Source of the DNA: SKLM01 sp041687115
Lineage (GTDB): Bacteria; Chloroflexota; Anaerolineae; B4-G1
Length of the DNA: 41,404 nt
Assembly (NCBI GenBank): GCA_041687115.1
Contig: JAWLCP010000016.1
Location: 1-41,404, forward strand
Direction: 5' to 3'
The notes beneath the pieces were generated by a model. It searched no databases. It was given only the letters and a program-made list of their open reading frames with translations, and was not told the DNA's origin. The position numbers were made by a program, and so were the translations under genes. Positions 29,689-38,585 of the stretch are shown here, one piece after another. Every line of letters begins with the position of its first letter. The first letter of the stretch is position 1.

Positions 29689-32178
29689 TCAGGCTGGTAC
29701 CGGCTCTTTGCAGCTGTCTGGCTTCTCTTCGGGTTCCTCTTTGCGAATCACAAAGTCGGCCCCTTCGACATCGATCAGAACCGTGGTTCCTGGTGCAAAG
29801 TCGTCCGCCAGGATTGCATCGGATAATGCATCCTCGACCTTGTTTTGGATGACGCGCCGTAGCGGGCGTGCGCCGTATTCCTCGCTGTATCCTTCCTTGA
29901 CCAGCAATGCTTTGGCCTCTTCAGTTACCCCCATGTTGAGGCCGGACTCGATCACTCGCTCTCGCACCTTATCCAGTTCTAGATCCACAATTCTGGCGAT
30001 GTCCTCCTTCGTGAGGGCGTGGAAGACGACGACCTTGTCCACTCGGTTGAGGAACTCTGGGCGGAATGTGCGCTTGAGCTCCCTCATCAACCGATCGCGC
30101 ATCTCTTCGTAGTCGCGGTAGTCAGCCGAGCCGTTCTTGGGAGTGGCGAAGCCCATGCTTGTCTGGCGCTTGATCATCTCCGCTCCGACGTTCGATGTCA
30201 TGATCAGAATTGTGTTGCTGAAATCCACCTTGCGCCCGCGCGCGTCCGAGAGCTGTCCCTCCTCCATGATCTGGAGCAGCATGTTGAACGCCTCAGGATG
30301 GGCCTTCTCGATCTCGTCAAGGACGACGATAGAGTATGGACGGCGGCGAATCGTCTCCGTCAGCTGCCCTGCGTCGTCGTACCCCACGTACCCAGGAGGG
30401 GCGCCAACTAGGCGGGCGACGTTGTGACGCTCCATGAACTCGGACATATCCAGCTGGAGCAAAGCGTCTTCGCTGCCAAACATGAACTCGGCCAGTGCCT
30501 TGGTCAACTCTGTCTTACCCACGCCCGTGGGTCCCAGGAAGATGAAAGATCCAATCGGGCGTCCCGGGTCCTTTAGTCCCGCCCGGGAGCGGCGCACCGC
30601 CTTGGAAATCGCCGCCACTGCCTCGTCTTGCCCAACGATGCGCTTGTGGATGGCGTCCTCCATATCCAGCAACCGTTCTTGCTCGTCGCTATGGAGCTGG
30701 GTCACCGGGATTCCGGTCCACATGGCGACGACTTCGGCAATATCCTCTGGACCAACGGCCACACCGTTCTTGAACAGGTCCACCTGTCGATCGGCGCGGA
30801 TGATCTCCAGCCTCTCCTGTAGATCAAGTTCTCGATCCCGCAGGGCAGAGGCCTCCTCGTAATGCTGTTCGTCAATGGCGCGCTCTTTTGCCTCCTTCAC
30901 GTCCTTCAGATCGCTGAAGATCTCCCGCAAGCTCTGGGCATGCGGTGTCTTGTACATGCGTACGCGAGAGGCGCCCTCGTCAATCAGGTCGATTGCCTTG
31001 TCCGGTAGGTATCGATCCGTGATGTAGCGGGTCGAGAGCCGGGCCGCGGCCTCGAGGGCTTCGTCCGTGATGCGCAGCTGGTGATGTTGCTCATACGGTT
31101 CTCGGATACCCTCAAGGATCCTGATCGTCTCCTCGACGGTTGGTTCTTCGACTGTGATGGGTTGGAAGCGTCGCTCCAGTGCGGCATCTGACTCAATGTG
31201 CTTTCTGTACTCGCCGAGCGTGGTAGCCCCAATGCATTGGAGTTGCCCGCGCGCCAAAGCAGGCTTAAGGATGTTCGCTGCATCCATCGACGAGCCGGCT
31301 GAACCAGCTCCAACCAGCATGTGCACCTCGTCGATGAATAGGATGCAGTCGCTGTCCTTCAGCTCGTCGAGGACTTTCTTGAGGCGCTCCTCGAACTGAC
31401 CCCGGTACATCGTCCCGGCGACCAGCGATCCAATGTCGAACTGAAGAAGTCGCCTGTTCAGCAAGGGCTCAGGGACTTCGCCGCTCACGATGCGCTGTGC
31501 CAGCCCTTCGACGATGGCCGTCTTGCCGACCCCGGGCTCGCCGATGAGCGCGGGGTTGTTCTTCGTCCTCCGCGCCAGAATCTGGACCACGCGCTCGATC
31601 TCTCGCTGGCGGCCGATCACGGGGTCCAGCTTGTTCTGCTCAGCCAGAGCCGTGAGGTCGGTGGCCAGCTTGTCGGTCGTCGGCGTCTTGGAGGACCTGC
31701 GATCTTCCTTCTCCCCGACGAAGACCGGCTCCTGCTGCACTACCTGTTCCGTGTAGCGGCGGACCTGGTCGTTGGTCACGCCCAGCTGACTCAGAATGTC
31801 GACGGCGGTCCCATCTCCCTGGCGGATCAGCCCCAGCAAGATGTGGTGTGTATCGATTCTTGGCGCTCCCTGATGCTGCGCCTCTTCCTTTGCCAGTTCA
31901 AGCACGCGCTGTGTGCGAGGTGTGAGATCAAGGTCTTGCTTGAGTAGAGAGGTCCCTTCCCGCACGGTGCTGAGTCGTCTGACCCAGTGCTCCACGTCTC
32001 GCGACTGGAGCCCGAGTTGGCGCAGCACCTGGCTGGCCGCTCCTGCTTCTTCGTGCAATAGTCCCAGCAAGAGATGCTCCGTGCCAATTCTGGCATGATG
32101 CATTCGCTTGGCCTCTTGCTGGGCCAACTTCAGTGCTCTCCGTGCCGCATTAGTAAAGTATTTCATCAACTTATCCAT
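29689..32178 (-). CDS. clpC: ClpC-type ATP-dependent Clp protease ATPase
   Basis: 829 aa AAA+ unfoldase that feeds substrates to ClpP. Two N-terminal Clp repeats (ARIGTEHLLLGLLHEE and RIDTHHILLGLI), AAA1 with GEPGVGKTAIVEGLA and the sensor/Arg region, an M/UVR-like coiled segment (AIDEQHYEEASALRDRELDLQERLE), and AAA2 with GPTGVGKTELTKALAEF and an LNRVDKVVVFHAL box. ATG at 32178 (MDKLMKYFTNAARRAL) is the family start; the frame is open further upstream across the promoter, which is rejected. No clpP or mcsAB in the window. Convergent with the glycosyltransferases. Confidence 0.95.
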   Translation of the reverse strand: MDKLMKYFTNAARRALKLAQQEAKRMHHARIGTEHLLLGLLHEEAGAASQVLRQLGLQSRDVEHWVRRLSTVREGTSLLKQDLDLTPRTQRVLELAKEEAQHQGAPRIDTHHILLGLIRQGDGTAVDILSQLGVTNDQVRRYTEQVVQQEPVFVGEKEDRRSSKTPTTDKLATDLTALAEQNKLDPVIGRQREIERVVQILARRTKNNPALIGEPGVGKTAIVEGLAQRIVSGEVPEPLLNRRLLQFDIGSLVAGTMYRGQFEERLKKVLDELKDSDCILFIDEVHMLVGAGSAGSSMDAANILKPALARGQLQCIGATTLGEYRKHIESDAALERRFQPITVEEPTVEETIRILEGIREPYEQHHQLRITDEALEAAARLSTRYITDRYLPDKAIDLIDEGASRVRMYKTPHAQSLREIFSDLKDVKEAKERAIDEQHYEEASALRDRELDLQERLEIIRADRQVDLFKNGVAVGPEDIAEVVAMWTGIPVTQLHSDEQERLLDMEDAIHKRIVGQDEAVAAISKAVRRSRAGLKDPGRPIGSFIFLGPTGVGKTELTKALAEFMFGSEDALLQLDMSEFMERHNVARLVGAPPGYVGYDDAGQLTETIRRRPYSIVVLDEIEKAHPEAFNMLLQIMEEGQLSDARGRKVDFSNTILIMTSNVGAEMIKRQTSMGFATPKNGSADYRDYEEMRDRLMRELKRTFRPEFLNRVDKVVVFHALTKEDIARIVDLELDKVRERVIESGLNMGVTEEAKALLVKEGYSEEYGARPLRRVIQNKVEDALSDAILADDFAPGTTVLIDVEGADFVIRKEEPEEKPDSCKEPVPA

Positions 32179-32269
32179 AGCTCCAAACTCCACGCTCCAA
32201 CTCTTCGCAGCGATGGATTCTCCAGTGATTGTGCGTCCCTTCGTTGAGAAGTCGAGGTAGGTGACGTTG

Positions 32270-32298
32270 ATTATAGACGGTTTGGTCGTTAGCCGCAA
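32270..32298 (-). promoter_or_regulatory. Promoter of clpC
   Basis: Minus strand: TTGCGG (32298-32293), 17-bp spacer, TATAAT (32275-32270). The leader to the start at 32178 is about 85 nt. No CIRCE or CtsR-like heptad repeat is evident. Confidence 0.7.
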
Positions 32299-32345
32299 GT
32301 TTGCGATGGCGCCCCGAAGGCTGCCATTGGCTGACGCACGTCTGC

Positions 32346-32402
32346 TTGCCAGCTGCGAACGTGTTATGTAAAATGGGCATGAATTCGATGGGGGCCCCAT
32401 CG
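32346..32402 (+). promoter_or_regulatory. Promoter of xpt-guaA with a downstream palindrome
   Basis: TTGCCA (32346-32351), 17-bp spacer, TAAAAT (32369-32374). A palindrome CGATGGGG-G-CCCCATCG lies at 32386-32402, just after the expected start of transcription, where a repressor could sit. No purine-riboswitch core is found in this leader. Confidence 0.65.
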
Positions 32403-32463
32403 TAGGTTTTGACCACCTGCATGGAGGTTGCTGGGCGACGGGAGCGTAGAGAGGGACAGGCCG

Positions 32464-33033
32464 ATGGAGGAACTCAGACGACAGATCTTAACCAGGGGCA
32501 GAAACCTGGGAAACGGGATTCTCAAGGTCGACAGCTTCATCAACCATCAGATCGACCCAGAGCTGATGGTCGAGGTGGGGCAAGAGATGGCGCGTCGCTT
32601 TCGCGATGCCGATATCAATAAGGTTCTGACGGCCGAGATTTCTGGTATCGCCCCGGCGCTTGCCACGGGGCACGCGCTGGGCGTGCCCGTCGTCTATGCG
32701 CGCAAGACGAGGCCTGTCACGATGAGGGGGCCTGTGTTCGTCGAGGTCGCCCCTTCGCACACGAAGGGGCGGGATGTCTTTCTGATGGTCTCCACGGAGT
32801 TCTTGGGCCCTGGTGACCGTGTGCTGGTAGTGGATGATTTCTTGGCCACAGGGGCGACGATCTCGGCGCTCGCGCGCCTGGTTGAGCATGCCGAGGCAGA
32901 GTTGTCCGGCATTGGCACGGTGATCGAGAAAGCATTTGAAGGCGGACGTAGGGAACTGGAAGCCTTCGGGGTACCTATCGTCTCGCTCGCTGTCATCAGC
33001 GATATGAGCGATGGTCAGATCACCCTGGCATAG
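32464..33033 (+). CDS. xpt: Xanthine phosphoribosyltransferase
   Basis: 189 aa. It salvages xanthine to XMP with PRPP. KVLTAEISGIAPALATGHALGVPVVYARK and the PRPP loop VLVVDDFLATGAT, followed by GIGTVIEKAFEGGRRELEAFGVPIVSLAVI, match Xpt. ATG at 32464 follows AGAGAGGGA. guaA starts 32 bp later, and the pair makes a logical XMP-to-GMP route. Confidence 0.95.
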   Translation: MEELRRQILTRGRNLGNGILKVDSFINHQIDPELMVEVGQEMARRFRDADINKVLTAEISGIAPALATGHALGVPVVYARKTRPVTMRGPVFVEVAPSHTKGRDVFLMVSTEFLGPGDRVLVVDDFLATGATISALARLVEHAEAELSGIGTVIEKAFEGGRRELEAFGVPIVSLAVISDMSDGQITLA

Positions 33034-33065
33034 AGCGGTCGGACTGTCCCCACAGAGGTGGAGGC

Positions 33066-34652
33066 ATGAGCGTGAGTTGGGACGCGATAGCGATTGTTGA
33101 CTTTGGCTCGCAGTACACTCAGTTGATCGCTCGGCGCGTCCGAGAGGCAAACGTCTACTGCGAGCTCTTCCCTTGGGATGCGCCGGCGGAGGAGGTGTTG
33201 CGCCTGAATCCTCAGGGCTTCATTCTCTCCGGCGGACCTTCGAGCGTCTATGCGTCTGATGCACCACCACTCCCTGGCTATGTGCTTGCGCAGGAGGTAC
33301 CGGTGCTGGGGATCTGCTATGGCATGCAGTTGTTGGCCCATCATTTGGGAGGGCGTGTAGCCTCTGCCGTCAGAGACGAGTATGGTTCATCGGAGATAGC
33401 CTTCGTTGGTCCAGAGACCCCGCTTTTCGGACCGCTGCCTTCTGAGATGTCCCGTCTCAAGGTCTGGATGTCCCACGGTGACCGAGTCGAAGCCGTACCC
33501 GCCGGCTTTGATGTGCTCGCAAGCAGCGCCAACGCACCCGTTGCGGCGATGGGAGATGTGAGCCGAGGGCTTTACGGGCTGCAGTTCCACCCGGAGGTCG
33601 TGCACACGGACAGAGGCTGCGACATCCTGCGTCGTTTCACCGTCGACGTGTGCGGCTGCACGCCGGACTGGACTGCGATGGCGTTCATCGACGAGACCGT
33701 GCAGATGATACGAGATCGGGTTGCCGATGAGCATGTCGTGTGCGGTCTCAGTGGCGGCGTGGATTCCTCGGTGACTGCCCTCCTCGTGCATCGAGCGATT
33801 GGCGATCAATTGACGTGTGTCTTTGTCAACCCCGGTATACTTCGGAAGGGTGAGCCTGAGCGGGTCGTGCGCACGTTTCAGGATCGGTTCGGAATGGAAT
33901 TGGTGCCAGTGGATGCGACGGAGGAGTTCCTCGACGCACTGAGCGGCGTGACGGATCCCGAACAGAAGCGTCGTATCATTGGCGAGCGCTTTATCCGCGT
34001 GTTCGAGGCAGCGGCGTCCCGGGTGGGCGACGTCCGATTTCTGGCTCAGGGAACGCTCTACCCAGACGTAGTTGAGAGTCGCGGGCCGGAGCGACAGGTG
34101 GCGGCGCGTATCAAGACCCATCACAACGTCGGTGGCCTGCCGGCGGACATGACGTTTGAGTTGATCGAGCCGCTCCGCTATCTCTTCAAGGATGAGGTAC
34201 GAAGGATTGGAAGTGAGTTAGGCCTGCCAGACGAAATCGTCTGGCGACAGCCATTCCCCGGACCTGGGCTTGCTGTTCGCATTGTTGGGGAGGTGACCTG
34301 GGAGCGACTGGAGACGCTGCGCGCGGCAGATGCTATTCTGCTTGAGGAGGTTCGTGGGGCGTCGCTGCTGCGTGAGGCCGCGGCGTCGGCCCGTGCAGAT
34401 CAGGTGCAGCAGGTCTTCGCTGTCCTGCTGCCGGTACGGAGTGTAGGCGTGATGGGCGACGAGCGAACGTATCGTCACGCGGTCGCTCTCCGTGCTGTCA
34501 CGACCGAGGACTTCATGACTGCTGACTGGGCGCGGTTGGACTATGATCTCCTGGCGCGTGTCAGTAATCGCATCGTCAATGAGGTCCCAGAGATCAATCG
34601 TGTGGTCTACGACATAACCTCCAAGCCTCCCGCGACTATCGAGTGGGAGTGA
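33066..34652 (+). CDS. guaA: GMP synthase (glutamine-hydrolysing)
   Basis: 528 aa with both domains. The glutamine amidotransferase has C84 in GICYGMQ, H175 and E177 in LQFHPEV. The ATP-pyrophosphatase domain has the P-loop GLSGGVDSS (around 227-235), and the C-terminal dimerisation domain ends DITSKPPATIEWE, the near-invariant GuaA tail. It converts XMP to GMP. ATG follows GGTGGAGGC. Same operon as xpt; the next gene starts 8 bp after the stop. Confidence 0.98.
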   Translation: MSVSWDAIAIVDFGSQYTQLIARRVREANVYCELFPWDAPAEEVLRLNPQGFILSGGPSSVYASDAPPLPGYVLAQEVPVLGICYGMQLLAHHLGGRVASAVRDEYGSSEIAFVGPETPLFGPLPSEMSRLKVWMSHGDRVEAVPAGFDVLASSANAPVAAMGDVSRGLYGLQFHPEVVHTDRGCDILRRFTVDVCGCTPDWTAMAFIDETVQMIRDRVADEHVVCGLSGGVDSSVTALLVHRAIGDQLTCVFVNPGILRKGEPERVVRTFQDRFGMELVPVDATEEFLDALSGVTDPEQKRRIIGERFIRVFEAAASRVGDVRFLAQGTLYPDVVESRGPERQVAARIKTHHNVGGLPADMTFELIEPLRYLFKDEVRRIGSELGLPDEIVWRQPFPGPGLAVRIVGEVTWERLETLRAADAILLEEVRGASLLREAAASARADQVQQVFAVLLPVRSVGVMGDERTYRHAVALRAVTTEDFMTADWARLDYDLLARVSNRIVNEVPEINRVVYDITSKPPATIEWE

Positions 34653-34660
34653 GACCCTGC

Positions 34661-36958
34661 ATGCCAGACGCGGAGGGGAGACTCATCACGGATGGCTCTG
34701 CTGACACTGCACTCGAGCTAGCTGTCTCGACGCTTTGGTTTGCCGACGGGAGGGCGCTCGACAACGCTGGCCTCGTCGCTACGATCCTGCCGCCACCCGC
34801 GAAGGCGGCGAGAGGTCGACAGGGAGACGGACTCCTCTTCCTCTTCGATCCCACCGGCACAGGTACTCCCGACCTGTGTCGGGAGGTTCGGGAGGTTGTG
34901 ACAGAGGTATACTGGTCTACGGTGGGAAGCGTCACCACCGCTCTCCGCCGGGCCGCTTCCATCACCAATCACTATCTCTTTGAGCATAATCTGAACTCGG
35001 AGCCCTCCAGGCGATGCTACGGGGGACTCGCGTGCGCTGTCTTGCGCGATGAAGATCTCTTCCTTCTTCAGGCAGGTCCTGCCTGGGCCTGCATCCTTCA
35101 GGCAGGGAAACTGCAGTGTTTCCCCGATGAGGAGAAGCTGGCGCATCTGGGTATCGGTCCGGTGGCCGACGTGCGGCTGCATCACGCCTTCGCAGCTATT
35201 GGGGACACGCTCCTGCTGGCCTCGCCTGCTTTGCTTCGAGCCGCGGGAAGGGATGGCCTTCTTCGTGTTCTGCCTCGCGACGAGGTGGGCGGTGTCGTGG
35301 CGGGGTTACGGCAGCTGGGTGCTGACGTGGACTTCGCTGCCCTGGTGGCTCGCTGGAAGCGTGCTCCAAGGGTGGTGGAATCCGAGGGGCGGGAGCCTCG
35401 CCGGGTGAATCGTTCTGGGATCCCGTCGCCTGTTCCGAAGGTATCGTCAAGGCCGCGTGGGCTGCGTGAACCGGTTCAGCCTGGGCAGCCGGTTTCGCAA
35501 GAGAGGGCCCTCAAGGCAGGCTTCGGTGTCAGTGAGGAGTCTCCTGATCGGACGCCGAAAGCGCGAGAATCTGCTCTGGGGCTCGACGTGCGCAGGAAGC
35601 TGAAGGGTGGCCTCCATCATGTGATCCGTGGCTTGGGGCAGGTATGGCACCTCGTCGCGGCTGTTGGCGCTGGAATGGGTGCCCTGGGCAAGTGGCTGAT
35701 CGGCGCGGCAGGAACAACAGTGCGCGGGATGCTTCCTGGGGCGGAGCGGAAGACCTATCGACGGGTGGGTCGCCGTCCACCGCCAGAAGAGAATCGGACC
35801 GTGTTGATTGCCGTCGCCGTAGGTGTCCCAGTGCTGGTCATTGGTGTGGTTGTGGCGGCCCATCTGATGTTTGCGGCCGAATCCCGCTTTCATGGTGTGA
35901 TGAAGCAAGCTGAGGAGCACATTGCACTGGCGCAAGCCGCTGGAGTCGATTCTGAGGATGCTCGCGCGCACTGGGAGAGGGCGCTGCAGCAGATCGAGAC
36001 GGCCGCCACTCTGCAACCGAACGATGCTTCCGCCCAGGCGCTGCGAGAACAAGCCCAGGGCGCGCTCGACCAGCTTGATCGGATTCAGCGCCTGACGCTC
36101 ACGCAGTTGGCCGATTTCGGCTCGAGCAATGTGGAGCGACGCCTGGTTTTCAGCGATCAGGCGCTCTTCGTGCTCGATTCTCGAGATGGCTGGGGAGCTC
36201 GGGTCCCTCTGGATCGCACCGATACAGGCGCAGAGAGTGAGAATGTCGTGGTTCTGGTGCGTACCGGACAGCAGATTGGGGGGGAGGAAGTGGACCGGCT
36301 GGTCGATTGTGCCTGGGCTGACCGTGAAGGTGGTCGGCAGTCCGGCGCGCTCCTGGTCTTGGAGCAGGATGGCGGGCTGATGAGCTATGATCCGGCATGG
36401 GGAAGTGAGAGCGGTGCCCCTCAACTCACCCGGCTGAAGCTGAGTGTACCCGAGCACGGAAAACCTGTAGCAGCGGGAACTTATGAAGGGCAGTTCTACG
36501 TCCTAGATGGTGCTGAGAATGGGGGCCAGATCTGGCGCTACAGGCCGCAGGGTAACGCCTACCCACGGCCTCCCGAACCTTACTTCGCCACACCGCCGGA
36601 TAGAGGACTTGACGACGCCGTCGACATGGCCATTGATGGGCATATCTATGTGCTTTACGGTGACGGGACCGTGGAGAAGTTCCTGGGAGGAGAGCGCCAG
36701 CAGTTTGAGGTTCGGGACGTGCCCGGGGGAATCGGGGAGATTGCTGGGCTTGCGGTCGATCGAAGAGGCAGCGGAGCTGTCTACGTTGCTGATCGGAGCA
36801 ACGATCGTATCGTGGAGCTATATCCTGATGGTCGCTTCAAGGCGCAGCTTCTCGCGGAAGAGGCTTTCGGGGCCCTGGAGGCCCTTGCTGTGAGCGAAGC
36901 AGAGCGACGGCTCTACGTGCTTGACGAAGGGCGCTTGCACGCGGCATCGCTGCCGTGA
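34661..36958 (+). CDS. Membrane protein with a PPM-phosphatase-like N-domain and an external beta-propeller
   Basis: 765 aa. Residues about 1-240 resemble the PP2C/PPM fold (core FLLQAGPAWACILQAGKL, TLLLASPALLR), but the metal-binding Asp-Gly pairs of active phosphatases are not apparent, so this half may be inactive. A Pro/Arg-rich linker follows. One membrane helix lies at about 382-404 (TVLIAVAVGVPVLVIGVVVAA), then a helical segment (EEHIALAQAAGVD, about 415-480), then a C-terminal beta-propeller with NHL-like repeats (GSGAVYVADRSNDRIVELYPDG). This predicts cytoplasmic and outside parts joined by one helix. ATG at 34661; GTG at 34643 overlaps guaA. Function unknown. Confidence 0.72.
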   Translation: MPDAEGRLITDGSADTALELAVSTLWFADGRALDNAGLVATILPPPAKAARGRQGDGLLFLFDPTGTGTPDLCREVREVVTEVYWSTVGSVTTALRRAASITNHYLFEHNLNSEPSRRCYGGLACAVLRDEDLFLLQAGPAWACILQAGKLQCFPDEEKLAHLGIGPVADVRLHHAFAAIGDTLLLASPALLRAAGRDGLLRVLPRDEVGGVVAGLRQLGADVDFAALVARWKRAPRVVESEGREPRRVNRSGIPSPVPKVSSRPRGLREPVQPGQPVSQERALKAGFGVSEESPDRTPKARESALGLDVRRKLKGGLHHVIRGLGQVWHLVAAVGAGMGALGKWLIGAAGTTVRGMLPGAERKTYRRVGRRPPPEENRTVLIAVAVGVPVLVIGVVVAAHLMFAAESRFHGVMKQAEEHIALAQAAGVDSEDARAHWERALQQIETAATLQPNDASAQALREQAQGALDQLDRIQRLTLTQLADFGSSNVERRLVFSDQALFVLDSRDGWGARVPLDRTDTGAESENVVVLVRTGQQIGGEEVDRLVDCAWADREGGRQSGALLVLEQDGGLMSYDPAWGSESGAPQLTRLKLSVPEHGKPVAAGTYEGQFYVLDGAENGGQIWRYRPQGNAYPRPPEPYFATPPDRGLDDAVDMAIDGHIYVLYGDGTVEKFLGGERQQFEVRDVPGGIGEIAGLAVDRRGSGAVYVADRSNDRIVELYPDGRFKAQLLAEEAFGALEALAVSEAERRLYVLDEGRLHAASLP

Positions 36959-36987
36959 TTGCTCGTGATGTCTGCCTATGCTATAAT
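36959..36987 (+). promoter_or_regulatory. Promoter of the LCP gene
   Basis: TTGCTC (36959-36964), 17-bp spacer, TATAAT (36982-36987) preceded by TGC. The leader to the GTG at 37098 is about 105 nt. Confidence 0.75.
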
Positions 36988-36992
36988 GGCAT

Positions 36993-37058
36993 GTGACCTT
37001 CTGGTGGGGATGTCCTGGCACGTGACCACGTCGCCCCTAGCTCTGGAAGGTCACTTTC
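36993..37058 (+). promoter_or_regulatory. Structured leader: long-range inverted repeat before the LCP gene
   Basis: GTGACCTT (36993-37000) and AAGGTCAC (37047-37054) pair and close a loop that itself holds GGGG...CGCCCC and CACGTGACCACGTC. TTTCTG follows. It may be a weak terminator or attenuator; no known riboswitch class is recognised. Confidence 0.55.
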
Positions 37059-37097
37059 TGTGGAGAGTGTTGTAGGAGTGTCCGGAGGTAGTGCGTC

Positions 37098-38489
37098 GTG
37101 GAAAGCGACAGCCGACAGATCGGGCCCTGGGGCAATATGATTCAGAGACTATTCACTGCGGGTCTGGTCGTGCTCTTTCTTGCCATCTCTGCTGTGGCAG
37201 GGATGCTTGTCTTCGACCAGGTGCGGCGATATATCGCCGCCTCCGACTCCCCGCCTCCCTTCAGTGCTGACGGGGGCAGTGCGGAGTCTGGTACGCCAAC
37301 GCCCGATCTGACTAGCCCAGATTTGGTCTGGCAAGGGAAAGAACGTGTCAACATCCTTGTGATGGGCATCGACCAGCGCGCGGGCCAGGACGGATATTTC
37401 CGTACAGACACGATGCTGGTGTTGACGATCGATCCGGTCACCAAGACCGGGGGAATGCTCTCTATTCCTCGTGACCTTTGGGTCCCTATCCCCGGATATG
37501 GCGTGGAACGTATCAATGCCGCTCACGTTTTCGGTCAGAGGGACGACTATCCCGGGGGTGGCCCCGCGCTTGCCGCGAAGACCGTTGAGAACAACCTTGG
37601 CATTCCCATCCACTACTATGTACGGGTCAATTTCCAGGTCTTCGTAGAGCTCGTAGACCGCATTGGCGGGATTGATATCCAGGTGGAGGAAGAGATCCGC
37701 GATAGCAAATACCCGTCTAATGATCCTGCCGATCCATATGGCTACGACCCTTTGTACATTGAGGCGGGTGAGCACCATTTCGACGGGGAGATGGCGCTCA
37801 AGTACGCCAGGACGCGTCGTACTCCCGGGGCAGACTTCGACCGGGCCAGGCGGCAGCAACAGGTCCTCAGGGCGATCTTCGAGAAAGTGACGCGTCTGGA
37901 TATGCTACCGACTCTGATAGCCCAAGCTCCTCAGATGTGGCGAGCAGTACAGGATTCCATGGAGACGGACCTGAAGCTTGACCAGATCATTGCCCTCGCG
38001 CGCCTGACCTCTCAGGTGGATCCTGACGACATAGACTTTGGAGTTGTCGGTGAGACATACACCGTGCCGTATGTAACAGAGGACGGGGCAGAGGTGTTGA
38101 TCCTGATACGCGACAGGATGCGGGAGCTGCGCGATGAAATCTTCACGTCTGAGGAGTCTGCCGTCGAGGCGACCCCTGGGCCAGGGTCTCAACTGGAGGA
38201 GGAAGCCGCAACGGTCGAGGTGTTAAATGGCACGCTTACGGCGGGACTGGCAGCCGACGTAGCCGAGCGTCTTCGTCAAGAGAATCTGAACGTGGCGCAT
38301 ACCGGCAATGCTGATCGACAGGATGTTGAGGAATCACTGATTGTTGCCTACGGCGACAAGACTTACACGGCTCAGTACATTGTCCGCCTGTTGGACCTTC
38401 CCCAATCCGCAGTTGTACAAGGGTCGGAGCCGGCAGCTGAGTATGATATCTCGCTGATCCTTGGTAACGACTATCAACCACCGCAGTGA
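37098..38489 (+). CDS. LytR-CpsA-Psr (LCP) family cell-wall glycopolymer ligase
   Basis: 463 aa. A short cytoplasmic start, one membrane helix (about 19-42), a Ser/Pro/Thr linker, then the LCP catalytic domain (about 83-260): VNILVMGIDQR, FRTDTMLVLTIDP, SIPRDLWVPIPGYGVERINAAH, RIGGIDIQVEE and ALKYARTRRTPGADFDRARRQQQVL, with the conserved Arg/Asp residues. A C-terminal LytR_C domain follows (about 375-455, VEVLNGTLTAGLAADVAERL). The family attaches glycopolymers from lipid carriers to the wall, outside the membrane. The start is GTG, 9 bp after GGAGGT. It lies before murA, which fits an envelope locus. Confidence 0.92.
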   Translation: MESDSRQIGPWGNMIQRLFTAGLVVLFLAISAVAGMLVFDQVRRYIAASDSPPPFSADGGSAESGTPTPDLTSPDLVWQGKERVNILVMGIDQRAGQDGYFRTDTMLVLTIDPVTKTGGMLSIPRDLWVPIPGYGVERINAAHVFGQRDDYPGGGPALAAKTVENNLGIPIHYYVRVNFQVFVELVDRIGGIDIQVEEEIRDSKYPSNDPADPYGYDPLYIEAGEHHFDGEMALKYARTRRTPGADFDRARRQQQVLRAIFEKVTRLDMLPTLIAQAPQMWRAVQDSMETDLKLDQIIALARLTSQVDPDDIDFGVVGETYTVPYVTEDGAEVLILIRDRMRELRDEIFTSEESAVEATPGPGSQLEEEAATVEVLNGTLTAGLAADVAERLRQENLNVAHTGNADRQDVEESLIVAYGDKTYTAQYIVRLLDLPQSAVVQGSEPAAEYDISLILGNDYQPPQ

Positions 38490-38585
38490 GAGAGACCGCT
38501 TCAGGTCCTTGATTGGACGACCTGCATAATGGGAAGGGTGGGGAACTGGAGCGAGTCTTGAGCGCTTCCTCGGGAGGATAGCGCC

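Noticed and set aside
32170..32178. DnaA box-like TTATCCATA
   Set aside because: A single imperfect site lying over the clpC start codon, with no cluster or AT-rich unwinding region.
32375..32463. Purine riboswitch before xpt
   Set aside because: The conserved core strands of the purine aptamer are not present; only a palindrome is seen.
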